Source: Mrakia gelida
Taxonomy: Eukaryota > Basidiomycota > Tremellomycetes > Cystofilobasidiales > Mrakiaceae
Direction of reading: 5' to 3'
Length of the DNA stretch: 64,000 nucleotides
NCBI GenBank assembly: GCA_024345305.1
Contig: BRON01000009.1
Coordinates: forward strand, 992,001 to 1,056,000
Part shown: piece by piece, positions 11,480 to 21,849 of the stretch
Numbering within the stretch: position 1 is the stretch's first letter
Layout: each line of letters starts with the position of its first letter
The notes under the pieces: generated by a model
Seen by the model: the letters and a program-made list of their open reading frames with translations, nothing else
What the model was told of the DNA's origin: nothing
Databases searched by the model: none
Translations under genes and position numbers: made by a program

Positions 11480-12439
11480 TCAAGCTTCCTCGACCGCAAC
11501 AGATTCAGATGCCTTCCCCTTCCCTTTTCCCTTCGACAATTTCGCCTCCTCCCGAGCCTTCTTGACGGCAGCTAGACGAGCTTTGAGAGCTGCTACACGA
11601 TCAAGTCCGTCTTCCCTGGAGGGCGGCGAACGAAAACGCAAACGAGGGAGGAAAGGAAGGGAGGGAAAGAGGTGGTGGTGAGCTTCGTTCGTTCGTTCAT
11701 TCCTCCCTTCGGCCCTTCGCCCTGCCCTTCCCTCTCCTTCAGCCCCGAAGTTCAGATGGAAACGGTCCACTCACTGAGCTCTCTCCTCATCCTCCAACCT
11801 CGACATGATCTCCTCCTTCTCCTCCTGCTCCTTCTTCCTCCTGATCGCCCCAGCATCTTCCTCGACGACCTCCTCCTCCTTCTCCTCCGGGTTCTTCAGA
11901 CGCACTGGCTCGGCAGCGTAGGTGGCTCTTGATCGAGCATTGGTAGGAGGGGAAGGAGGTGCTGGTGCTGAGGTGGGTTCGGGTGCTGAGGCTTGAGCTG
12001 AGACGATGGAGGAGAGGAAGGAGTCGAACTCGTCGTCGACGGTGTTGGCGGCTGGAGGAGGAGCTGTTGCTGAGGGTTTGGAGGTAGATGGTTTGGATGA
12101 CGGGGCTGATGCTGGTTCCTCCTCCCCTTCCGACTCTTCTGGATCTTGAGAGAGAGCGAGAAGCGTCTTGGAAGGGTCCGAGAAGAAGCCCTCTGGAACA
12201 CCTGAGCTCGACTTGGGAGGTCCCTCGACTCCGACCTTCCTCTTCTTGGATCCTTCTCCTCCGTCTCCAGCTGTGGAAGTCCTCTTCTTATCGGCTGCAC
12301 GGGCTGCTGTCTTCTCCTCGAGTTTGGCGGCTGCTCGGACAGCGGATGGACGGATGGGTTTCGAGGAGGCGGAGGAGGAGGAGGCAGTCGACCTGGTCGC
12401 GGCTTTCCGAGCTCGGAGGAGAGCACGAGCGTCCGACAT
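11480..12439 (-). CDS. ZNF830/CCDC16-like protein lacking the zinc finger
   Basis: Two exons; start MSDARALLRARKA (ATG 12439-12437), stop 11482-11480. Low-complexity Ser/Ala/Lys region with a likely NLS (GSKKRKVG), then VPEGFFSDPSKTL, an acidic stretch, DDEFDSFLSSIV, and a C-terminal coiled coil built from RRKKEQEEKEEIMSRLEDEE, joined across the intron to ERAQEDGLDRVAALKARL. In fungal and animal ZNF830 proteins the N-terminal ALLRAKK helix is followed by a C2H2/matrin finger, and the 'GFFSDP' and 'EERLQEE..RV..LK.R' blocks come later. Here those later blocks are present but no Cys pair exists anywhere near the N-terminus. ZNF830 functions with the spliceosome and replication. Assignment is by block order and is moderate. 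Confidence 0.6.
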
Positions 12440-12711
12440 TTTGGGAGGAGTGGAGAGGGTGGAAGAAGAGAGGGGAGAGGGGAAGAGAAGAGGGTGAAAG
12501 GAGCTGTGGATGTAGAGTCGGTTGCTTGGAGAGGATGATCGATGGGAGGGAGGAGGAAGGAAGGAGAGGCGAGCTCGCCTTCTTCGTTTCGTTTCGTTGC
12601 CCTCCTTCCTTGCCGCCGTCAGTCATCTCCGAAGAAACCTTTTTCTTCTCTCCTCTTCTCCATCGATCAAATACTGCGCTGGTCCCTTATCCTCATCGAT
12701 CAAGCTCAAAA
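12440..12711. promoter_or_regulatory. Divergent promoter, ZNF830-like gene / F-box-like copy 1
   Basis: 272 bp between opposite start codons, pyrimidine-rich on the plus strand close to the copy-1 ATG. The last ~30 bp (ATCAAGCTCAAAA) are conserved upstream of copy 2 on the other strand, where the ATG itself is not. Confidence 0.45.
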
Positions 12712-13658
12712 ATGGACGTCTCCTCTCTCCTCCAATCCCTCAACGAGGTCGCTCCCTCCTCCTCCCCCTCCTTCCTCCCTTCTCCCCTCCTCCTTCCCTT
12801 CCCTTTTCTTCCCATGGAGATCAAACGACACATCCTCGCCTTCGCAGACACCGGAACCCTCGCGTTGTGCTCCCGAGCGAGCCTCGCCTTCCTCGAGATC
12901 GTTTCGGAGCTTCTCTACGAGGACGTTGAGATCGTCGGACTCGAGCGATTGAAGCAGTTCTTTTGTTCAAAGGTTTGTTCCTTTCCTCTTCTTCCTCCTC
13001 GTCTTCTCGTTCGTCTCGTTTGAGAATGGCTCTCCTTATCCATAAAAGGAAGTTCTGGTATACTGACACACCCATCAACCTTCTTCCTCTGCAGAGAACG
13101 AGCTCGTCAGCTCAAGTCGAACCTCACCTCTCCCTCTCTCAAGTCAAGTCCTTCACCTTCATCGCCGACGGGCCCTGGACCTTCTCCCACCTCCACTCAG
13201 ATCGATGCACCACAACCCTCGAGGTGGATCTCCTCGTCGTTCGAGGAGTCTCGTTTGAGTGCTCCCGCCCCTCCACCGAGAAGTTGAGGAAGCTTCACAT
13301 CGACTTCGCCTCCAAGTTCCTCGCGCTCTTCAACCCAACCTCGTTCTTCCTCGCCCCCTCTTCCTCTCCGACCGCTGAACGACTACGTACGGACGACCAC
13401 TGTCACTCCTGGACCCGACTTGATCATCTCACCCTCCGAGACGCGTCGTTCGACCTTTGGTTGGAAAGGATCTTCCCCCACTTGTCCACCGCCCCGTCGG
13501 TCGCGTGGACCGTTTCGTTCGAGTTCACGAAGCCGTTCGTCAAGGAAGGAGCACCTTCGGCCCTCTTACTTTTTTCTAGGTACGCGGTGTGGGAACTCTC
13601 AGGTTCAACCAGTCATCGCCTTGAGGTCGTGGTGGAGAAAGAGGAAGTCATGGAATGA
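12712..13658 (+). CDS. F-box-like protein, copy 1 (C-terminus cut by an in-frame TGA)
   Basis: Two exons (12712-12972 and 13095-13658). N-terminal F-box-like motif FLPMEIKRHILAF followed by ALCSRASLAFLEIVSELLY and EDVEIVGLERLKQFF, matching the 'LPxEIxxxILxF...S...LYxxVxI' layout of fungal F-box proteins that would hook targets to SCF ubiquitin ligases. The rest reads FTFIADGPWTFSHLHSDR, RLDHLTLRDASFDLW and HRLEVVVEKEEVME, then TGA 13656-13658. The same frame stays open past this stop to TGA 13761-13763 and reads VKQYLKTY...MKLISFVVRDF, which is homologous to the true C-terminus of copy 2 (VKRYFQTM...IELTSFVVRDL). So about 34 residues are lost. Whether the shortened protein works is unknown. 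Related copies lie at 29186-30201 (+) and 31654-32728 (-). Confidence 0.7.
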
Positions 13659-14367
13659 GTCAAGCAGTACTTGAAGACGTACAGAGTTGAGAGCCTAGGA
13701 GCTGATGCAGTAGAGGCGAGGATGAAGCTCATCTCGTTTGTCGTTCGCGATTTCTCCCGCTGAGAGGTGAGTTGTTCGCGTCTCGGTTCGAACGCGAGGA
13801 CGAGACTGACTCGTTCGTCCCTTCTTCGCTCTCCTTCGTCAGGCCATCCCTTCTCTTCAACCCACAACCTCTCGACCTCTTTCAACGAAATCACCCTCCT
13901 TGGACCACTCCCTCTGACGAACTGGACGACCTTTGAGCTCTTTGTCGACGCCGAGGTGAGCTTCCTCTTCTTTGTTGTCCTCGAGTTCAAACGAGCTTTC
14001 TTTCGCTGACCCGCCCTCGCTCTCCTCCCTCTCCAGAGCCACGCCGTACCCTACCTATACCCTCTCGCACGATCATGGCCTCGCAACGTTGCAGCTCCTG
14101 CCAAATCGACCTCGCGACGCGTCGCGGAAAGCAGAGTGAACCAAAGTGGACGACCCAGGCGAGCTGCTTGTTTGGTGGGCCCATCGTAAGTCGAAGCGGA
14201 TTAGGCCACTAGAACTACCAACCAGATACGGCAAAAAAGGGAAGCTCTCGACCTGCAGAAGAGAATCGAAAAACCTCGACGCGTTTTCCTCGTCATCGAC
14301 GAGGCCCACAGCCCGACTCGCGAGCTTCGATCCTCCCCTTCCTTTCTCCCAAGATCTCAACGTCGAC
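13659..14367. other. Downstream tail of F-box-like copy 1 and MCU promoter
   Basis: 13659-13763 is the conserved but untranslated C-terminal coding tail of copy 1. Further on are intron-like signals (GTGAGTTGTTC at 13768, CAG at about 13842, GTGAGCTTCC at about 13953) and open frames with no family resemblance, then the MCU 5' region. Possibly decayed extra exons of copy 1; I support no gene here. Confidence 0.4.
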
Positions 14368-16340
14368 ATGCAAAGAAGACTGCGGACACTCTTCTTCTCT
14401 CTACCCGACCATCCACACCTCGCTCTGCGTGCAACAACAAAACCTGCGCTGTCCCTCCTCTCTCGCCAACGAGCTCAGAGTCAAGCTCGACTTCAGCCGT
14501 CAGCTCGACGCTCCTTCTCCTCCTCCCTTCCCTGCCAGTTCTCCTCGAGCTCTCCCTTCCTCCAAACCACCAAACCAGCCTCAGGAGTTAGCGTCGATGG
14601 AACCTCTATAGCAGATCGAGGCGAGAGGGTAGTTGACCTGAGTGACCAGGGGAAGGAGGACGGAGAGTCGGAGGAAGACGATTTGGGGTTGGTGAAGGGC
14701 GAAGATGGGGTCGTTCGAGGTGAGTCTTTCCTCACCTTCCACTGAGATTACCGCTCTCGATTTCTCAAGCAAGATACACGAGACTAAAACCCTACCCTTC
14801 ATGCTTGATCTCGACTTCCGAAGGAAAACTCTCCCCTACAAACTCCCACCTGCTTCGTCTCACGCTTCCCCTCCCCACTCCTGATCGCCCTTGCGCCTTC
14901 GTCTTGCATCCCACCCAACCTCTCTCCTACGTCGCTCGTCTTATCTCGGCGGAGATGCCTCCTGGCTCGGTTGGGAACGTCGAGTTCAGAGGCTTCGGGA
15001 AAAGCAGCGGCGTTCGATGGTCTGATTCGTTCGTCCCCTCCTCTCCTTTCTCTCTCCCCGCTGTCTCCTCAAGGAGCTCTAGACTGATATTATTTCAATG
15101 TCTTTATCTTACAGAACCGACATCGGTGACTTCGTGCACCAAGCAGCTCGAGTCAAATCTTTCCACATCGCTCTCACACCTCCTCCCTCCTCGTCGAGCT
15201 CGAACTCAACTTCACCCTCCAACCCTGCCTCCAGCGATTCGACAACGATCTCCGCCAACCTCCCTCTCACTCTCGAGGTACTCGTACCTTCGTTCTCTGC
15301 TCGAACGCACTTCCTTCGAAGCAGACTGGGGAAGATCAACGAGGTGAGCGCTCCGTTCGATTTGACGCGTCGCCGTCTCTTTCCCTCTTCGAGCTCACCG
15401 TTCACTTCCTTTCGATTTTGTCACCGCAGTCTCTTCGAGAGCTCGGAGACTTGAAGGCGCTGTGCGACAAGGAAGCTCGGAGAGGAGCGAGGAGGGTCGC
15501 GTTGGGAGGACTCGGAGGTCTGCTCGCGTACTGGGCCATCGTCGCGAAGCTGAGCTTTGATCCTAACATAGGATGGGTGAGTCAATGCCTTCCCTCACTC
15601 TCCTCATCGTCGAGAAGTTGAGCTGATCCTGGGTGGCCGCTTTTAGGACGTGATGGAGCCGGTAACTTATCTCATCGGACACGGAGCGCTCGTTGGTGGT
15701 TACTGCTACTTCCTTCTTCATTCAAGAGAGCCAGGATATGGTACCGTGCTGGGTGAGTCGCAATGTTCTACTAGCATCCGACCAAAGGGTGCTGTTTGAC
15801 AAGTTTCGTCGTGTCGGAGAAAAACGCGACGCGACGACGCTTTCTGGCGATCAAAAGACCACTCTGTTCGTCGCTCTCTGGGGGGGGGGGGGGACCATCG
15901 CTGACCACTTCAATTTCACTGTTCCGCTTCGGACAGATCGATCGATCTCGACTCGACAAGCCAAGCTGTACGAGAAGCACGGGTGGGTTTTCGAGACGAC
16001 GCGTCGAGAACGAGGGACGTGGACGACGCGCGATCGCTGACGCTCGTCCTCTTCCTCCTGTCCACTCCATCTCCTCTCCAGCTTCGACGTTGAGCTCCAC
16101 AGGTCTCTCACCAAGGAAGGGTTCCTCGTTCGAGACGAGATCAAGTCCATCGCCAAAGAGTACGGCGTCGACTGGAGCGAGAGGAAGAAGAACGATGCGA
16201 AGGAGGTGGTGGAGAGCGAGCGGTTGGAGGAGCGGTCGGATAGGGAAGGGAAGGATCAGGTTGACGAAGATGAAAAGATCAAGAAGGAAAAGAAGGGGAA
16301 GGGGAAGAAGAGGAGGGGGGACGATGGAGACGATGACTGA
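14368..16340 (+). CDS. MCU: Mitochondrial calcium uniporter, pore subunit
   Basis: Forms the Ca2+-selective pore of the inner mitochondrial membrane. N-terminus MQRRLRTLFFSLPDHPHLAL and following Arg/Ser-rich segment look like a presequence ending near RRSFSSSLP. The diagnostic selectivity filter follows the first membrane helix: FDPNIGW joined across an intron to DVMEPVTYLIGHGALVGG, i.e. W-D-V-M-E-P for the canonical W-D-I-M-E-P; acidic D and E positions are kept. Helix 1 is LGGLGGLLAYWAIVAKLSF and helix 2 LIGHGALVGGYCYFLL. A coiled-coil/matrix part RQAKLYEKHGFDVELHRSL, DEIKSIAKEYGVDW ends in a Lys/Asp-rich tail. About eight exons. The intron before RSISTRQAK carries a 14-nt G run. No EMRE/MICU gene is nearby. 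Confidence 0.9.
15880..15893. repeat. G14 homopolymer inside MCU intron
   Basis: Uninterrupted run of 14 G on the coding strand, between donor (about 15750) and the CTGAC branch-type motif at 15901. Outside all exons. Confidence 0.9.
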
Positions 16341-16611
16341 ATTGGAATGGTTTCTGGAAACGTTCGTGGCTCGCTGGTCAAAAAGAGGGAAGCAAGGTGT
16401 GATTATTTCTCAGGCAATAGAAGAGTTCAGCCTTCGTGAAAATCTTCTCCGAAAACTCTCAGAAGTCGTGAGCTCGTGCCGATCTGTTCGCTGCGAAAGT
16501 GGACGAACTCAATTCGTGAGCTCGTTCGGACCCTTCCCCTCTCACCTCGACCTCCTCTTCCTCCCCTCTCTCCTTCAGCTTTTCATCGCTAGCTTCCCTC
16601 GCCTTTTCTCG

Positions 16612-19600
16612 ATGGCAGAGAGACCTTCGACTCCCACCGGCCCTACTTCTCCTACTCCAACAGTCAGAGGAGCAGCATCGCCATCCGTCGCCTCAGCCTC
16701 GTCTTCTTCAGCAGCTCAAGGAACCACCCTTCCCCCTCCTTCCACTTCCACTCCCTCTTCTCCTACTCGCAGGATCTCTCTCCCTCCAGCAACCTCCTAC
16801 CAACCTTCACCCAACTCTCCTCCTCCTACGTTCAACTCCCTAGGCAGAGGTCGCCCTCCTCCTCCTCCTTCTCCCACTCAACAGCAAGCGAGAGCAGACG
16901 GTCGTATCCGAGGTTCAACAGCATCATCTCTCCTCCCTCCCACCCCTAACTCTCCCTCAGCAAACCGTCTATCACCAACTCACGAAATGGGAGCAAGATC
17001 TCATCACTCATCTCAGCAGGACATGTCAGCTTCCTGGACTGGTTCCTCGGAAGGAGGAGGAGGAGGAGGATCGACCTCGGACGAGGACGAAGCACACAAC
17101 ACCCACACTCCCATCCCTTCCGCCTCTCACCCTCCAGTCTCCTCGAGAGCTCAACTTCGATCAGCTTCTCGTCAACCTACCGAGCAAGGAGGAACCCTTA
17201 CCGTCGGAGGAGCTCGTCCAAGATCTGCCTCCAGAGCTGCATCCAAACGAAACCTTCGTAACGCCGAGGAGGGAGACGGCGACGACGAGGTTCAGGTTCG
17301 AGATCGAGGAGAAGAGCTCGTTCGAAGGAGGATGAAGGAGAGACGAATCGCTGCGGGTCGACAGCTGTCCTACTACGAAGGAGGATACCCAGCCGTCACC
17401 ACTCCTGGAGTCGGAGGAGCACCTACAGGAGGAGCAGCAGCAGGAGGAGGACACGCCGCCGACAGGAGAGTCAGCCGAAGTCGAACAAGGGAGAGGGACA
17501 GCTTTCTCTCTACTTCGAACCAGAGGGACTCGTCGGTCGATGGATACTTCTCGAACCCAGCTCAGTCGCCTTACCTCCAACCCTCGCTCGCTCCCTCCAT
17601 CGCAGGATACGAGGACTCGCTCAGGTCGAGGTCGGAAGTCGGCAGCGTCGCTGGAGGAGACGACGAGCGAGACGAGGACGACGCCAACTCGGCGAAGCAT
17701 GGAAGCGGTTCGACCGTAGGAGCTGGCGAGCTTCAGGATCCCTTCGAGGGAAGCGTCGCTGGGAGTGTGTTGAGGGAGCCGTCAGGAGGAGCTCGAGAGG
17801 AGGAGCGAATCGACGAAGACGAGGACGACGCGGATCTCGATGAGGATGAGGACGAGGACGATGAGGACGTCGAGTTGACCTTGAAGGATCGACAGGATGT
17901 GAGTATACATCTCCCGCTGTTTAGACCTGTCGCTAGAGCGTCGAGGCTCCGGGCATCGAAAACTGACGCGCTGCTCTTCCCTCTCCTCCTCCCCAGGCCA
18001 TCAACATCGAGCACCCCTTCGGTCTCCCCATCTGGAAGCCCGCTCTCTACAAGAAGTCTCGATCCGTCACTCGAAACGCCGAAACCGCCCTCCATTCCAT
18101 CCCCTCAGCGGCCGCTCAACGTCATCTCCTCCCTGGAAACCTCCTCTGGGTCCTCCTCTTCGGATGGTGGCTCTCCATCGTCTTCTTCGTCCTCTCCGCC
18201 GTCATCTGGATCGTCGAAGGTGGAGGAGGGAGGTACAGCAGTCTCGTTGCCGGTCTCGCATGGTACATCGGATGGCCGTTCGGGAAGTACGTCGAGGGAG
18301 AAGGGAAGCTCGGATCGGACGAGGAGGAAGAAGAGGAGGAGGTCGTCGAGGAAGACGCGACCGGATCGCTCAGGAGGGAGGCGAGCGACTCTGCCGAGTC
18401 CTCGGCTGGAACCATCAAGGCTACCTCTCCCTTCGAGGCTGCCGAGGAATCGGATCGAGTCGCTCCCCTTCGATCAGCTCACGACGAGCCCGAGGACTTC
18501 TCGCGACCTCCAACTTCGTCGTCGCAGTTCACCATCCGACCCTCCCCTCCCACCGAACGCGACTCCCTCCTCAAAACCGGATCCAACGGACACTCTCGAC
18601 TTCGATCAACCGTCGGATTCGCTCCCGAGGCTACTCAACTCGGAAAGGGAAAGGTCGCCCTTCGTCGAGGACAGTCGTACGGAGCCACCAACAGCGGAGG
18701 ATACAAGCTTCTCTCGTCGGTCGACGCCCAAGGAAGCAAGCCCACACTCAAGAGGTGGCTCGGTCGAATCGCCTACTGGCCGCTCTTCTTCCTCGTCATC
18801 GCACCGTTGATGCTCTCCGTCTGCGTCCTCTGCTGGGGACTCGTCGTTACGATCCCGATGGCGAAGCTCGTCTGGGTCCTCCTTCAACACCTCTACACCC
18901 GACCTCTCGCTCTCGGATTCCGACCCGCTCCCACCATCGTCGTTCCCGTCAAGTCGTCGACTCCCGAAGGAGAGGAAGCGTCGTCGTCGCTCAAGAGGGA
19001 GAGGTTGAGACCTGGTCAAGCCGCGCCTACTGGAGGACCTCGTTCGACCGTTCTCCTCTGCACCTACCGAGCTGCTGGAACTCAATACTTCAAGTACACC
19101 GTCGGAGGAGTCAACATCTTCTTCATCAACCTCCTCCCCCTCGTCTTCTTCGTCATCTTCGACGCTTGGGTCCTCCTCCCTCTCTCGGAACATCGCGACC
19201 TCGGACCCCTCTTCAACCTCATCTCCTCGCGAGTCTTCATCTTCACCCTCTCCATCGCCTCCGTCATCCCTCTCTCCTACTTCATCGGAATGGCCGTCGC
19301 CTCCATCAGTGCTCAGTCCTCAATCGGAATGGGAGCCGTCATCAACGCGACGTTCGGATCCATCATCGAGATCCTCCTCTACTCGATCGCGCTCATGCAG
19401 GGCAAGGGACGACTCGTCGAAGGATCCATCGTCGGAAGTCTGTTGGCTGGAGTGCTCGTCATGCCGGGGATGAGTATGCTGAGTGGAGCGTTCAGGAGAA
19501 AGGAGCAGAAGTTCAACGCGAAGAGTGCTGGAGTGACGAGTACGATGCTCATCATGGCCATCATCGGGACTTTGACCCCTACGCTCTTCTACCAAGCCTA

Positions 19601-21506
19601 TGGATCGGTGAGTACTGTCCTTCTCTCGCAATTCCGTCGTTTCTTCGCTGACTTGACGCGTTCTTCCCCTCCCAGTTCGAGCTCAGCTGCACTGGATGCC
19701 CCGACGCGCCTGTCGGATTCCCTTCGCGAGAACCCGTCGGTCGACAGCCTTGGATGTGCCAGAGCTGCCGCTATTCCCACCCCGACCAAGCGAAGGACCC
19801 GTTCTACCAGGACTCGGTCAAGCACCTCATGTACTTCTGTGCTGGAGTCCTCCTCTTCGTTCGTTCTCGCTTCCTCCTCGTCTCGCCTTTCGCTCTTCTC
19901 GAACTGACTTCCTTTTCGACTTCCTTCCTCGTTCAGTCCTACCTCATCGGTCTCTGGTTCTCGCTTCGAACCCACGCCTCCCAGATCTGGCAGAACCCTC
20001 AGCAACTCCTCCATCAACCCGAACTCGCGACCACCGGAGCTCTCCACCCCGCTCATCGAGCTTCGATCCACAACCGCCTCACGCCCGCCAACATCGCGAA
20101 GGAAGTCCGAGACTACCTCCCCACGGCCAACAACCTCCCAGGAATGGGACTTCTCTCTCGCCCGTCATCCTACTTCCCTCTTCCTCACGAGCGACAACCT
20201 CTCCCTCCCTCCGGCACTCAACCTCGACCCGAACCGAGCCGACGAGGATCGAAGGAGCCCAACCCTCAGGCCATGACGTCGAGCATCCACTCTACAGGAT
20301 CAGGAGGAGGAGTCGTCCCTCCACCAGGAAGTCTCACTCCCTTCATCGAGAGCTACGTCCAACGAGATCAAAAGGACGGAGGAGGATCGTCGACCTTGCC
20401 TCCCTTGGACCTCCCGGGATCGCTCACCTCGGAAGACTTCACTCGAGCAGTCACAGCCGCGACGGTCACAGCTCTTCGACACCAGCAGACCCTCAACTCG
20501 GCTCAGAAGCCTCGACCAGCGTCAGGACCCGTCGCTCAGGCCATCCAGGAGGAGGAAGAGCACGGAGGGCACGACGGTCCTTCGTGGAGTCGATTCGTTT
20601 CTGCAACGGTCTTGCTCTCGTGTACCGTTCTCTACGCAATCATCGCTGGTTCGTTCTTACGACGTCTCGCCTGCTGTTTGTCAACGCTCGAACTGATCTG
20701 GATCCCTCTTTCGTCTTCTACAGAGATCCTCGTCGATGTCGTCGACGTCGTTCTGGAGGGATCGGGCATCGACGAAAAGTTCCTCGGAATCACCATCTTC
20801 GCTCTCGTCCCCAACACCACCGAGTTTATGAACGCCATGTCCTTCGCCCTCAACGGAAACATCGCTCTTTCGTGAGTTTCCGTCTCTTCTACTTACCTTT
20901 TTCGACAAGGACACTGACCTTTTCGTCTCGCGTCTCGGCTCGTTTCGCTCAGCATGGAGATCGGATCCGCCTACGCTCTCCAAGTCTGCCTTCTTCAGAT
21001 CCCCGCCATGGTCGCCTTCTCTGCTCTTTACGACCCGAGCAAGATGGGAGAGGTCTTCGATACCTTCACGTGAGTCGCCACTCTTCGAACCGAAACGCGA
21101 CTTCGACAACTGACCCTCTTCGTTCGTCCATTCTTCTCCGTAGGCTCATCTTCCCTCAATACGACTGCATCGCCATCATCTTCTCCATCTTCCTCCTGAC
21201 GTATACATACATCGAAGCTCGATCGAACTACCACAGAGGATCCATCCTCATCCTCGCGTGAGTCCTCTTCTTTCCCGAACGTCGGCCGCTCGTTCTCGCG
21301 TTGCTGACCTCCCTTCCTCTCTCCTTTTTCCCACAAGCTACCTCGTCCTCCTCGCTGGATTCTACTTCGCTCCCGACCCAACTCCGGAGGAAACCTCCTG
21401 GCCGCTCATGGGATCCCTCTCGATCAGCTCGCTCGCGTCGAACATGGATCCGCTCTCGTTCATCGAGAGGGTTCGAGCTGGTTTCAAAGGTCTCTGGGCC
21501 TACTAG
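16612..21506 (+). CDS. VNX1: VNX1-type vacuolar monovalent cation (Ca2+)/H+ exchanger
   Basis: CaCA/CAX superfamily, large low-affinity branch. A long disordered, acidic N-terminal region (16612-17900; Ser/Pro/Gly-rich, with Asp/Glu runs near its end) leads into HPFGLPIWKPALYKKSRSV, a block diagnostic of Vnx1-like proteins. The first exchanger repeat has GGVNIFFINLLPLVFFVIF and GMGAVINATFGSIIEILLYS; its GNATFGS-like alpha-repeat carries the cation-binding Glu. Repeat two has FALVPNTTEFMNAMSFALNG, which supplies the second Glu. Between them lies an ~250-residue soluble insert with CTGCPD...CQSCRYSHP Cys pairs. Yeast Vnx1 resides in the vacuole membrane and exchanges Na+/K+ for H+. Eight or so exons; start is the ATG after the intergenic region, stop TAG 21504-21506. 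Confidence 0.88.
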
Positions 21507-21849
21507 ATGGGTTGTTTCTTGGAGTGTTCTCCTTTCTTGCTTGATTCCCTCATGTTCATACCTCGCTCTTTCTCGCTTGCTTTTCACGCTCTACGCTCTC
21601 GCTTTCGCTGTTCATGCTTTACCTTACGTTTTCTCGCCTCGTCCTATGTCCAACGCTTCTCGCTTTTTTCTCGCCTTACTTATAACGTCACGCTTTTCTC
21701 TCTACCTAACGATACACAAGCTTATTTTCAATGCTTTCGAGCGAAACATGCATGTTTTTATCTGAAGGGCGCGAAAGACACGAAACGTACACGTTGCCGT
21801 TTCTCGCTGCAACGTCCATCCTCCTCCTTCTCCGTCCCCCCTCCCCACG
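21507..21849. other. Intergenic: VNX1 3' flank and bZIP promoter
   Basis: 343 bp, T-rich in its first half (terminator side), with an AT-rich patch around 21700-21770. No gene supported. Confidence 0.4.

Noticed and set aside
14146..14367. In-frame N-terminal extension of MCU
   Set aside because: The frame is open upstream, but the ATG at 14368 directly starts a mitochondrial presequence, and the extension has none of its features.
15796..18810. A 1,004-residue plus-strand open frame joining MCU introns to VNX1 N-terminus
   Set aside because: Its first part reads through MCU exons in the wrong phase; MCU ends at 16340 and the VNX1 ATG lies at 16612. Only the portion after 16612 is real, and its end passes into the shadow frame after the intron at 17898.
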